60,000 bases of DNA. It comes from Takakia lepidozioides. Lineage: Eukaryota; Streptophyta; Takakiopsida; Takakiales; Takakiaceae. The stretch is taken from contig CM060732.1 in NCBI GenBank assembly GCA_030704615.1, forward strand, positions 28,751,053 through 28,811,052, read 5' to 3'. Made by a program: the position numbers and the translations under genes. Of this stretch, positions 23,201 through 35,698 are shown piece by piece (the stretch's first letter is position 1; each line of letters opens with the position of its first letter). Under the pieces are notes generated by a model. The model worked only from the letters and a program-made list of their open reading frames with translations. It was not told the origin of the DNA and searched no databases.

Positions 23201-26200
23201 ACTTGCTCTCGACAAATATGGGGCATGGTTGGGTATGAGAAAGCCATGATTCTCCATATTCACATGGTCATACTTATACCATAGAGTGTCAATGGTCCCA
23301 GACAATCATATGAGCTTATCCTAAGTACATTCTAAAAGCACTGACTCCCTCTCTCCTTCTCCCTCTGTCAATCGTGCATTTTTTTGGCTGGTAAGGATAC
23401 GGTATTTGCGTATGAAGGTTTGATTGGGCATTTCAATGGATGACAGTTCATGTGGCAACCATTTGTGATGGGATCGCTTGTACTTGTGCTGTTACTTGCG
23501 ATGAAACATCTGGTGAGTCCTAATGAAACAAGACTTGTCTAGAAGGCATTGATTAGTTTACTCCTGCGAAGATCATAAACAAAGTTCTCTGCTGATGAAG
23601 TATATTGTCCTTGTCTCCTTTTCATGCTCCTTAAATCATGTTTAAATGAGATGAGCTTTGAAGAGTGCTTCCTACACAGTAGAACATCATGAAATTCCTG
23701 TGACTGGAGTTATGGTTGGAATAGATGATTTTCATTCTAAATTTCCTCAGTCACCTTGTAATAGAGCTTAGTAAAGGTCCAAACCTGCAACAATATCAAT
23801 GGTTCAAGTGCAGATAAAGTCAGCATACACTGAAGTTCAGAATTTATGGGAGTTTTGGTTGGATGAAAGTGGAACCTGACACCTGCCATTCTCTTTGTAA
23901 TTTCTCGGCTTGTGGCTTTGGTGGTAATGCAGGGCAAGTCATTCAAGACACTCCTGTATCTGCGTGCAGCAGGGCCCCTCACGGCCATTCTTCTTGGCAC
24001 TATCTTTGTCAAATTATTTCACCCTTCCTCAATTCAAGTGGTATGAATCCTTCTTCATTCATTCTCTGGCTGTGTGTCACTCCCTATCCATTATTTTTGG
24101 TGGGTTTTACTGAAAATTCGTGTCCTTTCTTACTTTCTCTGTCCAGGAATCCTGTACTGGGTACTATGACTAAATAGGAATTTTGCTGAGAGGTAGAAGG
24201 CTAACGGAAACCATTTCCACCACACGTATATTTTTCCTTGCAGGGCTTTTGGATAACCTTTTTTCTCTGAATTCAACTCACAGTGTCATGCTTGCTAAAA
24301 TTCAGGAAGGTCTGCTAGCTGACATCCGTGTTGACACCCTGTTAGCTGACATTTGTGAGATGTGTAATTTTATGAGATGATCTATGGGAAAGGATGTTAA
24401 TGGGACAGAAACATATGTATGGCAGGTGGGGTCGATTCCACAAGGGCTTCCAGGGTTTTCACTGGACTACAAGGTTACTTATGCAAGAAAACTGTGGAGC
24501 ACAGCTACTCTTATCTGTGGAGTTGCCATTCTGGTTGGTATCGCCTATCCCTTGACACTTTACCCTACCAAATACTGCTTTAATGACATCATTTATGGAG
24601 TCTCTCCAGTGGATCTTGATCATGTGCATATGAGTCACTGAGACGATGGAGCACGAAGCGGGTATTGCCATATCTTCTATGGTTATTTAGATCTTGGTTT
24701 CACATTATAGATAGCGTTGACATGCTTGCTTGACATTGTCGGTAATGGTGACAGGAATCGGTAGGCATTGCCAAAGCTTTGGCTGCCAAGAACGGCTATG
24801 AAATTGATTCCAACCAAGAGGTAGGCATGATGTCATGGATGTGAGTATGCTAGTCACAATGACAATGGTATTTGACATCATGAAAGAAATTTTGTGACTA
24901 TGCATAAACATTGGGATTACAGCCCACTGCTTGGAGATGTTCTTTCTTTCATGGGACAAAGTATTAGGTGTTTAACTAGTGGAGGCATCAATCACTATTA
25001 CTCTGGGTGGTACCAGACGCACAGAAGGTGATGCATGTGCATGGGTGGGTGATGGAGCAGCTTTTTGGGCTGGGTGTGGCCAACGTATGTGGCTCTGCCT
25101 TCTCTGCATATCCCACCACAGGCATGCTAATCATTTACCTCCTTTGTTCTGTGGTTTTGTAACTTTAGTGGGCACCTAGCTCCAAAGTTTAGCTCTTATC
25201 AGAATGTCTAAGTGCATTGCTAAATCCCTGCAAACAAAAGTGAATTTCTCAAAGGAGTCAGAGAGAAGCAGGAGGCTCAGCAGGCCCTGGATGATAATGG
25301 CATTGCACTTTACCTGGGACAAAACGTGTCTACAGTTACTTGAAGCTGATCAGCTTCTGAATGAAGGACCACTGAGTCTGTTGAATTATACTTGATGCAG
25401 GGTCATTTTCGAGGTCAGCTGTCATGAATGAGACTGGAGCCAAGACGGGGTTGGCTGGTGTAGTGATGGGCCTGCTTGTGTGCTGTGCCCTTCTCTTTCT
25501 CACTCCCCTCTTAGCTGATATTCCTCAAGTGCGTACCCGTTCCTTTCTGCCAAACTAATGGAGTGGAATGTTTCATTTGAGCAAATGATGAGTATAGAAG
25601 TGACAAGTGGTTGGTCTTACCGCTTGAGGTGGAATTTTCCAAGCAGTCATGATTGACGTGACTACTCTGACTCCATGTTTTCCTGTCTACAGTGTGCATT
25701 GGCTGCAATTGTGATTTCTGCTGTCATCGGCCTGGTATTTCCTCACCTCCCCTCCTTCCATTGACATCTGTAAGGTGTCTGTCTCCTTTGGTCATATGAA
25801 CTGCTATATGGTACAGACAATGTACCAGAGGTCGAACAGGTAGAAGCTACACAGAAGGAAATGTAACCGGCCAAGTTTTTCTTTGCTGATGCTGTAGGTG
25901 GACTACGAGGAGGCCACATTTCTGTGGGGGGTGGACAAGAAGGACTTCCTGCTTTGGCTTGCAGCCAGCCTGAACACCCTCTTGTTCGGTATTGAAATTG
26001 GTGTGCTGATTGGGGTGAGTAATATTTGCCAAGCAATTTTGTCCTTCCCATGACGCACTCTTCTACTAAATGGTCCAGGACACAGATTAATACTAAACAG
26101 TGAACAACCACTAGAGGCTCACCATTGCTTGTATTTTACAAAAGTATGATGTTGAAGTGGTCTGATGACAGTTGTTCAACTAAAGCTGAAGTCGAAGTTG

Positions 26201-29010
26201 TAACTTCCAGGTGCAAAATTTAGATGTAGTACAAATAAAATGAAGACTCATGTCATGTATCACAGGGGTTTAAATTAATGTTGAGGTGGTGATGATGTTT
26301 ATCAGGTGGGCCTCTCTCTTGTCTTCGTGATCTATGAATCAGCCAATCCCCATATCCACAGGTGTGGTGCAGGTGTGCTTGCTTTTTATTTCAAATTTTT
26401 GCTGTAGATCTCTGTTTATACTCGTGTTTGGAGAGGTCATAAGATGTCCCCTGGCTGTGCTTCTGTGTTTCTGGAAAATGTTTGATTGCTTATCAGTGTA
26501 TGGATGCAGCGGTGTTGGGCCGCCTCCCAGGGACCACTGTGTATAGAAATAAAAGCCAGTATCCAGATGCCTACATTTACCATGGTATTGTCATCATCCG
26601 CATCGACTCTCCCATCTACTTTGCCAACATTAACTTCATTAAAGACAGGTGCGGATGACTCTGTCCAATCTCTTACTAGGGGAAGATCTCTTGTGGATTG
26701 GTATATAAAGAATATTCAAACTCATTAGTTATTGTTCTGTGATTAATATCTGCAGGCTGCGGCAGTTTGAGCTGCATTCAGGGGTAGCAGCAAACAGAGG
26801 ACATGACCTGGGGAGCATCCGCTTTGTCATTGTCGAGATGTCTCGTAAGCCTCCCTTGCCCCTCTGTTTTGAGAAATTCCTCATCCTGCCTTCCTTAGGA
26901 CCAGAAGTACTTAGCAGCTCACCAACTTCACCTCTGTTTATCACTGTACGAAAGATTGTTGCTCCACAGTATTTATAGTCCCTCTAGCACTTCAATAGAT
27001 GTGATAATACTTTTCTCTTGTCTCTCTCTCTTCCTCAATATATTGCCAAAGAATCGAATTAATAGGGATCAAGTGGGAAAAGACTTTGATTGTTTCAAGA
27101 TGAAGGATCCTCTGTTTAGGAGAAAATCCAGTGGAAGAGACTGATGCCATCATTAGTAAGGCCGGAATGAAATCTGTATCCTGGCACAACTTTACTGTGA
27201 GCTTCTTCACTTCACTTCTTGATGCACTCAAAGACTCCCCAAAGGGCCTCCCTCTGGGGCACTAGGCAACAAGGAGGATTTTGTCCCTATTGAACCAAAG
27301 ACACCCACATGACTCATGTGGACATCATGGGGATGATTACTTTACACAATTTCTGCATATAATGCTTATGCTTTGAGCTAGAGGCCCTTTTCGAACTAGA
27401 AGTGTGGTAGAGACTGCTGGGAAGACTTTTAAGGCTCAGCAAGTAAGAGGCGAAGCGTCACCTTAGTGCGCACTACAGCACTTTGATGCAGACGTAGCAT
27501 CACCTGTAGAGACCTAGCAAGCACCTATCTCCAGGAGACCACGGTGGCCCCTTCATAGAATAAGAGCTTGAGGCCCTACCCAAGGCATGACACAGGGGAG
27601 CGAGGTTGATGTTCATTGCCTCGCAGGGAAACTTTTTGCATCCCGCCTTTGAATTGTTATGGGGTATGTATGCATTTCCAATAGCTCAAAAAAGAGTACG
27701 AATCTTCAATAACATCCTGCATTCTGGAAAATAACTGTAAAATCTCAATGGCACCCAAGACGATGTGAAGCAGGGACACCCTCACTATTGACCTAGTTAT
27801 TTGCGAGTGACAGGTTCACAACGACCTCCTGCTCACACACAAAGACTAGCGGATAGGAGTCCGAAGAGGTGGAGATAGTTGTTTTGAGACAGGAGCTTGC
27901 TGATACATTTGTGATTGCTACCTCTGCATTGTAGTTTGACACTCTGCCTCTTCTTTGACAAGTCTTTGAGTCTTCGTCTTCTCTACTGTATTTTCAGCGG
28001 TTACCCAGTCACTTTAGTATAATCAAATGAGCTTCCACATGATTGAGCTGGCGTCCACAGATAACTTAGGCTGTAAGGAGCTGTAGGGAATAATTTGAAT
28101 GTGGCTGTGCATTTATGTGGAGAAAGGGAGCCTCTGGGATGCAAAGGAAATCTTCAGCGTGACTTGTGAGTGATGGTACAGTTAAAATGAGAAAGAATAA
28201 GCACAGCTAGAAGAAGAATTTCCAATGAGAAGTCGATAAAGCTAATGCTTTGAGGCGGGTGAAGTTGACGGTGGAGTGAGGAGTGGGTACAAGTACCTGA
28301 ATTAATTGTGGTTCTTGCCTTTGTGTAAGGAAGGTGTGCATTATACAGTGGGAAAACATTTGTGCTCTTTAAGCCTGGCTTGGTTTCCAGGGTGATCGAA
28401 CTAGTTTCCTCCCATTCTGTCTACTTTCCACAGCAGTTTTGGAGAGTTTCCACTTTGCTATTGTGTTCGATTCTCCTTCATCTTCAATGGAAAGAGAATG
28501 TCAGATTTCATAACCAAGGACACTATGGGGGTGCAGCTGTGACTTACATCGACTCCACTGCTATCCATGCCATCAAGGAGATATACCATGAGTACAAGGC
28601 TCGTAATATTCAGGTCCATCTCTCCCCCCTTCCCCAACAGATGCGCGATGGGTATGGTTTCTTGAGTGGGCTCATGGAAAGCGAGTTCAATCCAATTGTG
28701 TTGTTATTTGCAGATGGCCTTATGCAACCCAAATCATAAAGTGATGGTGACGTTAGCGCGAGCAGGTATTCCAGAGCTAATAGGGGAGGAGTGGTACTTT
28801 GTTCGTGTGCACGATGCCGTCCAAGTCTGCATTTCACACCTACAATCAGAGCCCTCTGTTGGGGATGGGCACATAACCCCTGACTCGTTGAACAGAGGAA
28901 GTTTTGAAAGATGGGGTCAGCATGCAAGGGACAGAGGTTCACATAACCCGAGCAATGTTGCTCAGTTGGAGTCAGAAAGAAGGCCTCTGATCGATGCTAC
29001 TGAGGTATAG
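20264..29010 (+). CDS. SULTR4-type sulfate transporter (SLC26/SulP family), about 17 exons
   Basis: Membrane sulfate/anion carrier with a C-terminal STAS domain; plant SULTR4 members release sulfate from the vacuole, so a tonoplast location is likely. Exons as I read them: 20264-20662, 21240-21288, 21700-21913, 22156-22324, 23447-23512, 23933-24040, 24426-24533, 24755-24820, 25061-25121, 25401-25528, 25693-25734, 25898-26014, 26306-26361, 26510-26648, 26756-26844, 28537-28613, 28714-29010. Diagnostic blocks: MAGITVGTMLIPQ, MSYAKLAGLHPIYGL, FGSSRQLAIGPVALVSLL, LGWLIRFISHSIISGF, ESVGIAKALAAKNGYE, AYPTTGSFSRSAV, VDYEEATFLW, AVLGRLPGTTVYRN, and STAS motif TYIDSTAIHAI. The total is about 728 codons, normal for the family. 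All exons are open; only the exon 13/14 junction does not keep frame with the simplest donor (a donor 5 or 11 bases further right would). Exon 9 ends at a GC donor. The start is uncertain: the first about 60 residues are charged and not family-like, so an upstream exon is possible. Close resemblance to land-plant SULTR4 suggests a conserved working gene. Confidence 0.93.
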
Positions 29011-30400
29011 TCAACTGATTTCTGATATTCTTACAATATGTAATTATGTACGTGCACTCTAGGCCAAAATTTCCACAATGTCCACACTTGATAATGTTGG
29101 GCAAGTGTCTTGCATACAGATTATTGTTAGTGCCTTCTCTCTCACCCCATCTAGGTCAAGGAGTGGAGGGCAGTGTTTAGTTGGACTTTCCTCCCACAAG
29201 TGCCCTGTTTGTGTGCATTTTCCTCAGTGCTTCAATCACCCAGAATGTATTATAGCAGTTTCTTCATTGTGTTAATGGCCTGAGGAGTCATCAGGGGGTT
29301 TTACAAGCATTTCTCCCCACTAGTTTCTGTAAAGTTTGGATGAGTTTGATGCTCAATACATCGCACCATGGTGAGTTGCTTCCTTGATGACAATGTCTAT
29401 TTGAAATCACTGTTTATCTCTAATGTGTATTGTAACCCATTAATTTGGGCAAATATATGGAGTGGTACTACGTTAAGGAGCGTCAAGCCGAAAGTGCCCA
29501 ACTGTTTAGGCATGAGTAACTCAATTTTTCAGATATGCCTAACTTCTACAAATCCTGATTTCTACATTACTAAGACTAAAGACATCATGCTTGATTATAC
29601 ATGCTAACCCTTGACCTCTATAACACAGAATCTTCCAAAAGTCTCCCCGTGGCTGACTCAAGAAATCACACTTGACAAAAACCCCTAACCTTGCCGCTAC
29701 ACAAAATCTTCTAGTAAACTACTCATCACGTTATTCCCATCTCCAAATAAACTTGATTATAGCCCAACAAATTTGTCCAGAAAGCACTCTACTACATTGA
29801 TTTAAACTCAGTTTACGCCAAATGCATGCCTGACATACTTTTGGCATGGTTTGGTAAAGAAGAGGGGCAATGACAGTCATTTTTGAGTGGTCCTTCGTTG
29901 AACTTACGAAGCATCTAGCACCTCCTGAGTGGAGGTGAGGCTATCTCGAATATGCTCAAGATCAGGGGCTGGTTGCATGAATTACAAGCTGGCAGTTACC
30001 TAGAGAAGTCACTCCTAATCGCACTTCCTCTTGATTACGCCTACACCACCAGCATACGAGGGATACGTATTGTGGCTATATATTGGTGGGATCAATGGAA
30101 GTTTCACATTTACAGGATTTATATTGGACAATCCTGTAGGCCAGGACAAGCCAAAGTTAGAACTGGATGCTCCCACAATTAGCATTAAAAACATGGGTTA
30201 TCCAGTTAGCAACAAGAATGAGAAGCAAAAGCCTTGTCGATGACCACAAGCCACGCTAGCTGCGTACACTACCTATTCATTATTTGTAACATACAAAGCC
30301 TATATCCGTGAATTTTCCTTTTTTACCGAGAAAAAACAAAAAGAAACATGAAAAGTAAAGCTAAAAAACAAGGAAAAGGAGAGTGGCTAACTTTTATCCA
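29011..30400. other. Gap between sulfate transporter and SAUR copy 1
   Basis: The left end should hold the transporter 3' UTR. An open + frame at 30,031-30,243 is plausible protein-like sequence (Gly/Pro/Ile-rich, 70 residues), but it has no recognised family and could be an orphan exon. Otherwise A/T-rich sequence with nothing supported. Confidence 0.35.
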
Positions 30401-30403
30401 GGC

Positions 30404-30412
30404 CTATATAAG
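30404..30412 (+). promoter_or_regulatory. TATA box of SAUR copy 1
   Basis: CTATATAAG lies about 200 bases upstream of the likely start at 30,609, in the same arrangement as the TATA box of SAUR copy 2. The leader between box and start contains an imperfect direct repeat (ATCAATTCTC, GTCTTCAGACAGA / GTCTTGAGACAGA, TTAGCTTGA at about 30,470-30,590). Confidence 0.6.
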
Positions 30413-30608
30413 CCCGCTCTTCACTTTACTTGCATACGTACTCTCTGCAAGATTCACAGTCTTCAGAGGTGGTAAGGATTTAGCTTATCAATTCTCAGAG
30501 TCCTCATTTGTCTTCAGACAGACTTAGCTTGATTCATATCATCAATTCTCGAGGATTAGTCTTGAGACAGATCATTTAGCTTGACTCATTTTTACAACTC
30601 GTTATCAA

Positions 30609-31035
30609 ATGGCAGGAAATTGTATAGGGTTCGCTATGTTGGCACCCTGGTTCATTGTTTGGCACCCACCGGCCGGGGTCAGCTCGATGCGAAACCGGAT
30701 CAAATCTGTGACAAAATCCCATGTTTCGCACCCACCAAGGGTGCCAAGGGGCTGCGTGGCACGTGGGCACATCGAGGCGCCGATTTGTGATCCCAATTTC
30801 TCTCCTGAGGCTTAAACTGTTTCGTGAGTTGCTTGCAAAGACCGAGGAAGAATATGGATATGAGATTGAGGGGGGTGTGCGCATCTCTTGTGACCCTGAT
30901 CTTTTTGAGCAATTCTTGGAGGACCGATTGAGGGAGACTTCTCTACTGCAAGTTGGAGGCCATTGCTCTAATGCGGGCGCTGTTTGTGGCATGGAAGGAG
31001 GGCTCAAAGCACTGGTATTATATAAGCGGTCATGA
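30609..31035 (+). pseudogene. SAUR-like (small auxin-up RNA) protein, copy 1, frameshifted
   Basis: SAUR proteins are small plant proteins induced by auxin that promote cell expansion, largely by inhibiting PP2C.D phosphatases. The sequence shows the family core in two frames: HPPRVPRGCVA at about 30,729-30,760, then RRRFVIPISLLRLKLFRELL, KTEEEYGYEIEGG and RISCDPDLFEQFL (30,778-30,925), stop at 31,035. In functional SAURs the VPRGCVAVYVG part runs directly into RRFVIP. Here a short part of the VYVG segment is lost and the frame changes at about 30,765-30,780, so the copy is probably dead. The N-terminal residues differ completely from copy 2, though a short IKSVT block is shared. A TATA box is present. 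No intron is evident, as usual for SAURs. Confidence 0.75.
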
Positions 31036-32926
31036 TGTGCTAGTCTCCGTCTACTAATACTCGCCTGAAAAATATGACCTATTCATTCTACCTCACATCT
31101 AGGCCACAAAGGGCCCCTAACAAAGGATGCCCGGGAGGGTCATTTTAGACCTACAGGTAGATACTCTATGATAGTGCAATCTGTAAAGGTACAGAGTTGT
31201 GCCTCTGTAAGAGCTGATCACCATAAGTATGATTGTCGTCTCTTGACTTCTGTAGTTTGAAGACTTCTAGAGCTAGTAGTAGGATTTGACAGTAAGTGCT
31301 GATTAATTCCCTCTAGATTGATGGTGCCTTCAGGCATTGCCAAGTTGAACAGTTGAGAATAGGTAGACTGCTTTCTACTAATCATCAATTGATGTTTGTA
31401 CCTGCAATTCCCAGCAAGTGCAGCTAAGCTACTCTGGAACCAGCTGGAGACCTTTCCTTCACCGTACTTAGATCCATTGTGTACTGTGACATCAATCTCA
31501 AAATTCAGCACCATAACTGTCTCATTCTCTAGATATTATAGGCATTCCAGAGGGTGACTGAATGTGTCCTTCTCCAGGGGAAGGGTTAGATGTGATGAAT
31601 GCACGATGGGTATGGATAAACCCATTACAGTGTACAAATACCTTGTCCATTTCACTCGACAGACAGGGTCTTAAATCGCCCCACGAGATCAACAAGAAAT
31701 TTAAATATGAATATTATGCTCGCCTCCAAATACATTGAGTTACATTATTTGCTTCCCCCTGTTTCCATTCCAGTTTGAGGGGGTTTGTCAGTGCAATGAC
31801 AACTTAAGATGGTCAAAATGTGTGTTAGTTTCTTAGAACTTCATGTTGAACACTCTGTCGCCAGTTCCCGTTGGCGGTACTTAGATACCGATACATCAAT
31901 TGATCCAAAGAATTTCAGTAATAAAGGAATTTAATCCTGGCCTGAGTTATCAACTTGCCTCTTTCAGGCTCAGTGATACAAAGATAAAAGGCTAAAGGAA
32001 ACAAGCGAAAAGGAACGCAAATTATACTTAACAGTTGACAATGTATATCAAAATCTCGGGTTTGAGTCTTCTAAGCTTTACTCAAGAGAGACTCAAGATC
32101 TTTTATTGCCCTCTCTACTATGAGATCCGTGGGAGATTCAACTGTCCATAATTCCGTGGAACCCAATCTCTCACAGAAGTCATCCATCAGACATGCTTGG
32201 CAGCTTATCTGCATGAGGCTTTGACCCCTTATGCAATCCCTTGAACAGTAGCTGCTTTTGGGCTGCTTTTGGCTCTCTCTTTGAGTGGTTTTGTCTTAAT
32301 CATTCTCGTGTCTTGTTTTTCCCATTTATAAAGCGTTATAAAGTACTGGTCATTTCATTTCGTTTCTCTTTGGCACGATCATGGCTGTTATGGATTTTTG
32401 GCTCATTCCTCGGGAATTATTTTACCCAAAGCAATTTCAAAGCGTGATGCGGCCTTCTTTCCACGAGATACACTCTGTTCTTCAGCTAAAAACCCTTACA
32501 AGCTGTACATTCTTGGTCACAAGTGCAAACTAGTGTACTTGACAGCACATATATGATGAACTCATCTAAGTCTCTAGCTTTTGTTTCTGTGATTGATCTG
32601 CTGTCGTCTCACAGGTAATGCTCGACGCCTACCGTTGCCGAGTTTAATTTCATTTTCATCAATCAGCTGATTTATAATCATTAAAATTAATTTAACAAAC
32701 TGTAGTATGGTAGTCTGGTAGTAGGTATCACTACTCATATGGTCCACAGGACAGAACTAGGTCCCTCTTGGAGGTTACCCCTGCAATGACACACAAGAAA
32801 CGCCGAGCGAAGCCTTCATTTTCCTTAGCAGGCTTGATTGTCGTGGGGACTGGGACATGATACACCAGCCTTGTCCAAATGACAGTGACCGAGGTTTCCA
32901 AGTTGCTAATTAGGGACCCAACTCTG
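31036..32926. other. Gap, no gene recognised
   Basis: Mixed-composition DNA with only short frames. The minus-strand frame 31,514-31,218 (98 residues) and others have no family resemblance. No clear repeats were noticed until the tandem duplication that begins at 32,927. Confidence 0.4.
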
Positions 32927-33605
32927 TTGTATCTGTGATTATAGTTGTGTGTTGAAGTATTGTGCTTCATTTTTTATCCACAGTGTCTCATCAAATGCCT
33001 GACTATGCTTTTATATATTTCGGCATTTTCAATATTTTGGATGTGGATCATGGAGTAGTTTGCCCCTCACAGGACATTATTGTTTGCTCCCCGACGAGAA
33101 GAAATTTTGTAAGATTTGCAGTGTTCGACGCCGAACCTTTGTATCTTTGATTACAGTTGTTGGCTGAAGTACTATGCTTCATTTTTTATCCACAGTGTCC
33201 AGTGTTTTTTTTCACTCTTCCAAATCGTAGGCAGGGCGACATGTAGATTCTACCCAACGCCCATGTGGCGAGAATAACGAGATGGCAGAGCTAGAAAAGA
33301 GGCTATATTACAGGTGTCATATTTTAACAGTTCCACGTAGGATAAATCTGTCTCCTGGTATTTAACCTTTGGTGGCGTTTTTTGGCGTTTTTCTTGAATT
33401 GAATTCCCATAATTAGTAAAAGTACTTGACCAATTTTCCATTTTTCGCCAGAAAAAAAAACACTGACAGCCTCTCATCAAATGTCTGACTATGCTTTTAC
33501 ATTTATCGGCATTTTCAATTTTTGGTATGTGAGGATCATGCAATAGTTTTCCTTTCACAAGACATTATTGATCTCTGAGTGCTCCCCGTCGAGAAGAATA
33601 TTTTC
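32927..33605. repeat. Tandem duplication of a roughly 210-bp unit, second copy interrupted
   Basis: A block starting TTGTATCTGTGATTATAG and ending TTATCCACAGTGTC (32,927-32,987) recurs at 33,139-33,199. The block following the first copy, TCATCAAATGCCTGACTATG onward (32,988 to about 33,110), recurs from 33,474 to about 33,605. The second unit is split between these two blocks by a 266-bp insertion with hAT-like ends. The copies differ by scattered substitutions, so the duplication is old. Confidence 0.8.
33200..33465. mobile_element. 266-bp hAT-like MITE with imperfect 8-bp target-site duplication
   Basis: The left end reads CAGTGTTTTTTTTC; the right end is its reverse complement, GAAAAAAAAACACTG, so terminal inverted repeats of at least 14 bp are present. 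Flanks are ACAGTGTC (33,192-33,199) and ACAGCCTC (33,466-33,473), an 8-bp target-site duplication matching at six positions. The empty site is preserved in the neighbouring tandem copy, which reads straight through at 32,980-32,995. 8-bp duplications and CAGTG ends are typical of hAT elements. It has no coding capacity, so it would have been moved by a transposase from elsewhere. Confidence 0.8.
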
Positions 33606-33719
33606 GTCCTCTTCACATCTGTTTGTTTTTCCCTGATTATCTCAATTGATTGGATGTCATTGTTGTTTTGCGTTGAGGCTGTTTGGACGATCAATATTCA
33701 AAATAATAATGAAAAAACT

Positions 33720-35176
33720 TCAAAGATGTTTTTGGTCTTTCGTGTTTTCATTATTGTCTTCAGGTTCGGTGCCGAATCTGACCCGCGGAAGTATTTGCTC
33801 TGGTAAGCACCTACGGTGGCAAGCACAAAATATTGGTACCCTCTGCAAAGCTTTATTCAGAACGACAATCGGATTCAGATGTGATTCTTCTCCACCGAAC
33901 CCGGAATCAGGCTTTTGGAAGCCACTCTGTCTCCATGTAGGTGCAGAATTCTGTCTCAGAAGGGTACTTCTCCCGCAGGTCCAGAATTTTGAATACGGCC
34001 CATGCTTCACCTGCATCCCCAGAGGTCTCCCTTCTATCATACATCTGTGCCAGGTCTTGTAAGATAGCCGCTCACAATACTGGGTCTTTCACCTTTGCAA
34101 CTGCATTCTTCTGCCAGGCTCGGCGAACATGCCACAAGCACAAGAAAACAACACAATCCCCCCAAACAGATTTGTTCTCTTATCAGGTAGGTAAATTGAA
34201 ATTCATGTGTAACCAAGAGATCATGGTAGGCATATTGCCTGAGTTCATGGACGTAGCTAATGGCAGCAATTTCAGCATCTGCGTCATCCACAATAAAGGC
34301 ATTGGGACGTCAGTCTACTTGCCGACTTGTCATTTGTTTGTTTAGTGCCTCCATCCAAGGCGTCAGATCAATGGTTTTGCACATTGCAGTGATAATATAA
34401 GCCACTAGAATGCCATTCAGCCAAACGTCGAATACCATCATGGCATATAACGGGTACTGCAACAACAATCATGTGTAACTGAAGTGACTTGAAAGGAAAT
34501 GGTAGCAAAACAGAGGACTTCACATGAAGAACGTAATTTGTCATGCTTTCAAGAAATTCGGGTTAACAATCTGACGAACCTTCTTTTCATTCATTCCAAA
34601 GGTTGCATCACAAGCAACTATGCGACGATGGCCGTGTTTGAGCATCTGTTTTATCTGCCAATCGGTTTGTATGCCAAGCACAAATGGAAGGTCGAGTTTC
34701 TGTCATTCTACGTCCAAGCAGGGTGATTAGACTCTTCCTGGTAGTAGAAAACGCTTCATGGGTTTTCATGCACCCACATTCGGACACTTTGTTTTGAAAG
34801 TTTCTTCATTGCACTTGTTGGCAATATTTCGGATGTCATTTGAAAGAAGGAAGGTGTCACGAGTAACCTCCAACCCCCCATCCATGATTTCCCTCACCCT
34901 CTGCGTGTGCTTGGCCATTATCTTGTTGATGCTTAGTCCGAGACGGAGGTTGTGTAACACCCATGATTTCATCTCATCACTCAAGTGGGGAGCTAATGAA
35001 CCGTGACCTACTTGATGCGCAGGTCCATGGCAGACCTGTCCAGCCCCATTCACATGTCTCTTTTCATAATAGACCAGCTCTGCAATATCAGGGTCCACAT
35101 AGCATTGCTTCACTACAAACCTACACATGCATCCCCTTTTGATGCCTTCCCCCGATTTTGTTTGTATGGTCCTCAT
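33720..35176 (-). pseudogene. MULE-type transposase relic (second family)
   Basis: Minus-strand translation gives an N-terminal Cys-rich part (GCMCRFVVKQC at about 35,120). A helical stretch follows, LSDEMKSWVLHNLRLGLSIN, which may be a DNA-binding helix-turn-helix. In broken frames the catalytic landmarks appear: RRIVACDATFGMN (first Asp, about 34,630), DDADAEIAAIS (second acidic cluster, about 34,290), and CLWHVRRAWQKN, the C-x-W-H motif that follows it in Mutator-like DDE transposases (about 34,130). The tail is open to about 33,720. There are several stops and frameshifts. This protein differs from the SWIM-type transposase immediately upstream, so two unrelated elements are nested or adjacent here. 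Confidence 0.65.
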
Positions 35177-35698
35177 TTGTTTTGGCTTTGCTTCAGTGGA
35201 AGCGGTTGTGCTTGCATGGAGTATAGGATCCTCGAGCTTTCTTCATGGAATCGAGGTCCGCACAAGTGCACTCTGGGAATTTGCCAACTGTAACATTGTA
35301 CGCAATGTTATTCTCAGAAGATCTGGGAGTCCTCAAGGTGTAGACCCTCTCGAACCCTGGTGCAGGAACATCTGTAAAGTCCGTGGACACACTCAAAGAT
35401 GTCGTCGGGACAAAACCACATTATCTGTACTTCTGGATGCCTCCGCAAGCTTTGCAGGATCTTTTGATCGCGATGCAGCACTCACCAACTTCTCAATTTT
35501 CTTTGGACCACCACCACGAAATCTTCCATTGATGAACTCATAGTATTACGCATTCTGAACAACAGCTCTTGTGAGGTCGTCCACTGTTGCATCGTAAAGA
35601 TTCCCTGGGCCACTGCCGGACGAAACTTTCCAACTGGAGTGAACAGCCTCAGACATGTTCGTTGTTGGCATGTGTGCATCATCATCCGACGACATTTT

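Noticed and set aside
27045-28536. Extra coding exon within the large sulfate transporter intron
   Set aside because: No segment continues the family alignment; exons 15 and 16 join directly in frame across it.
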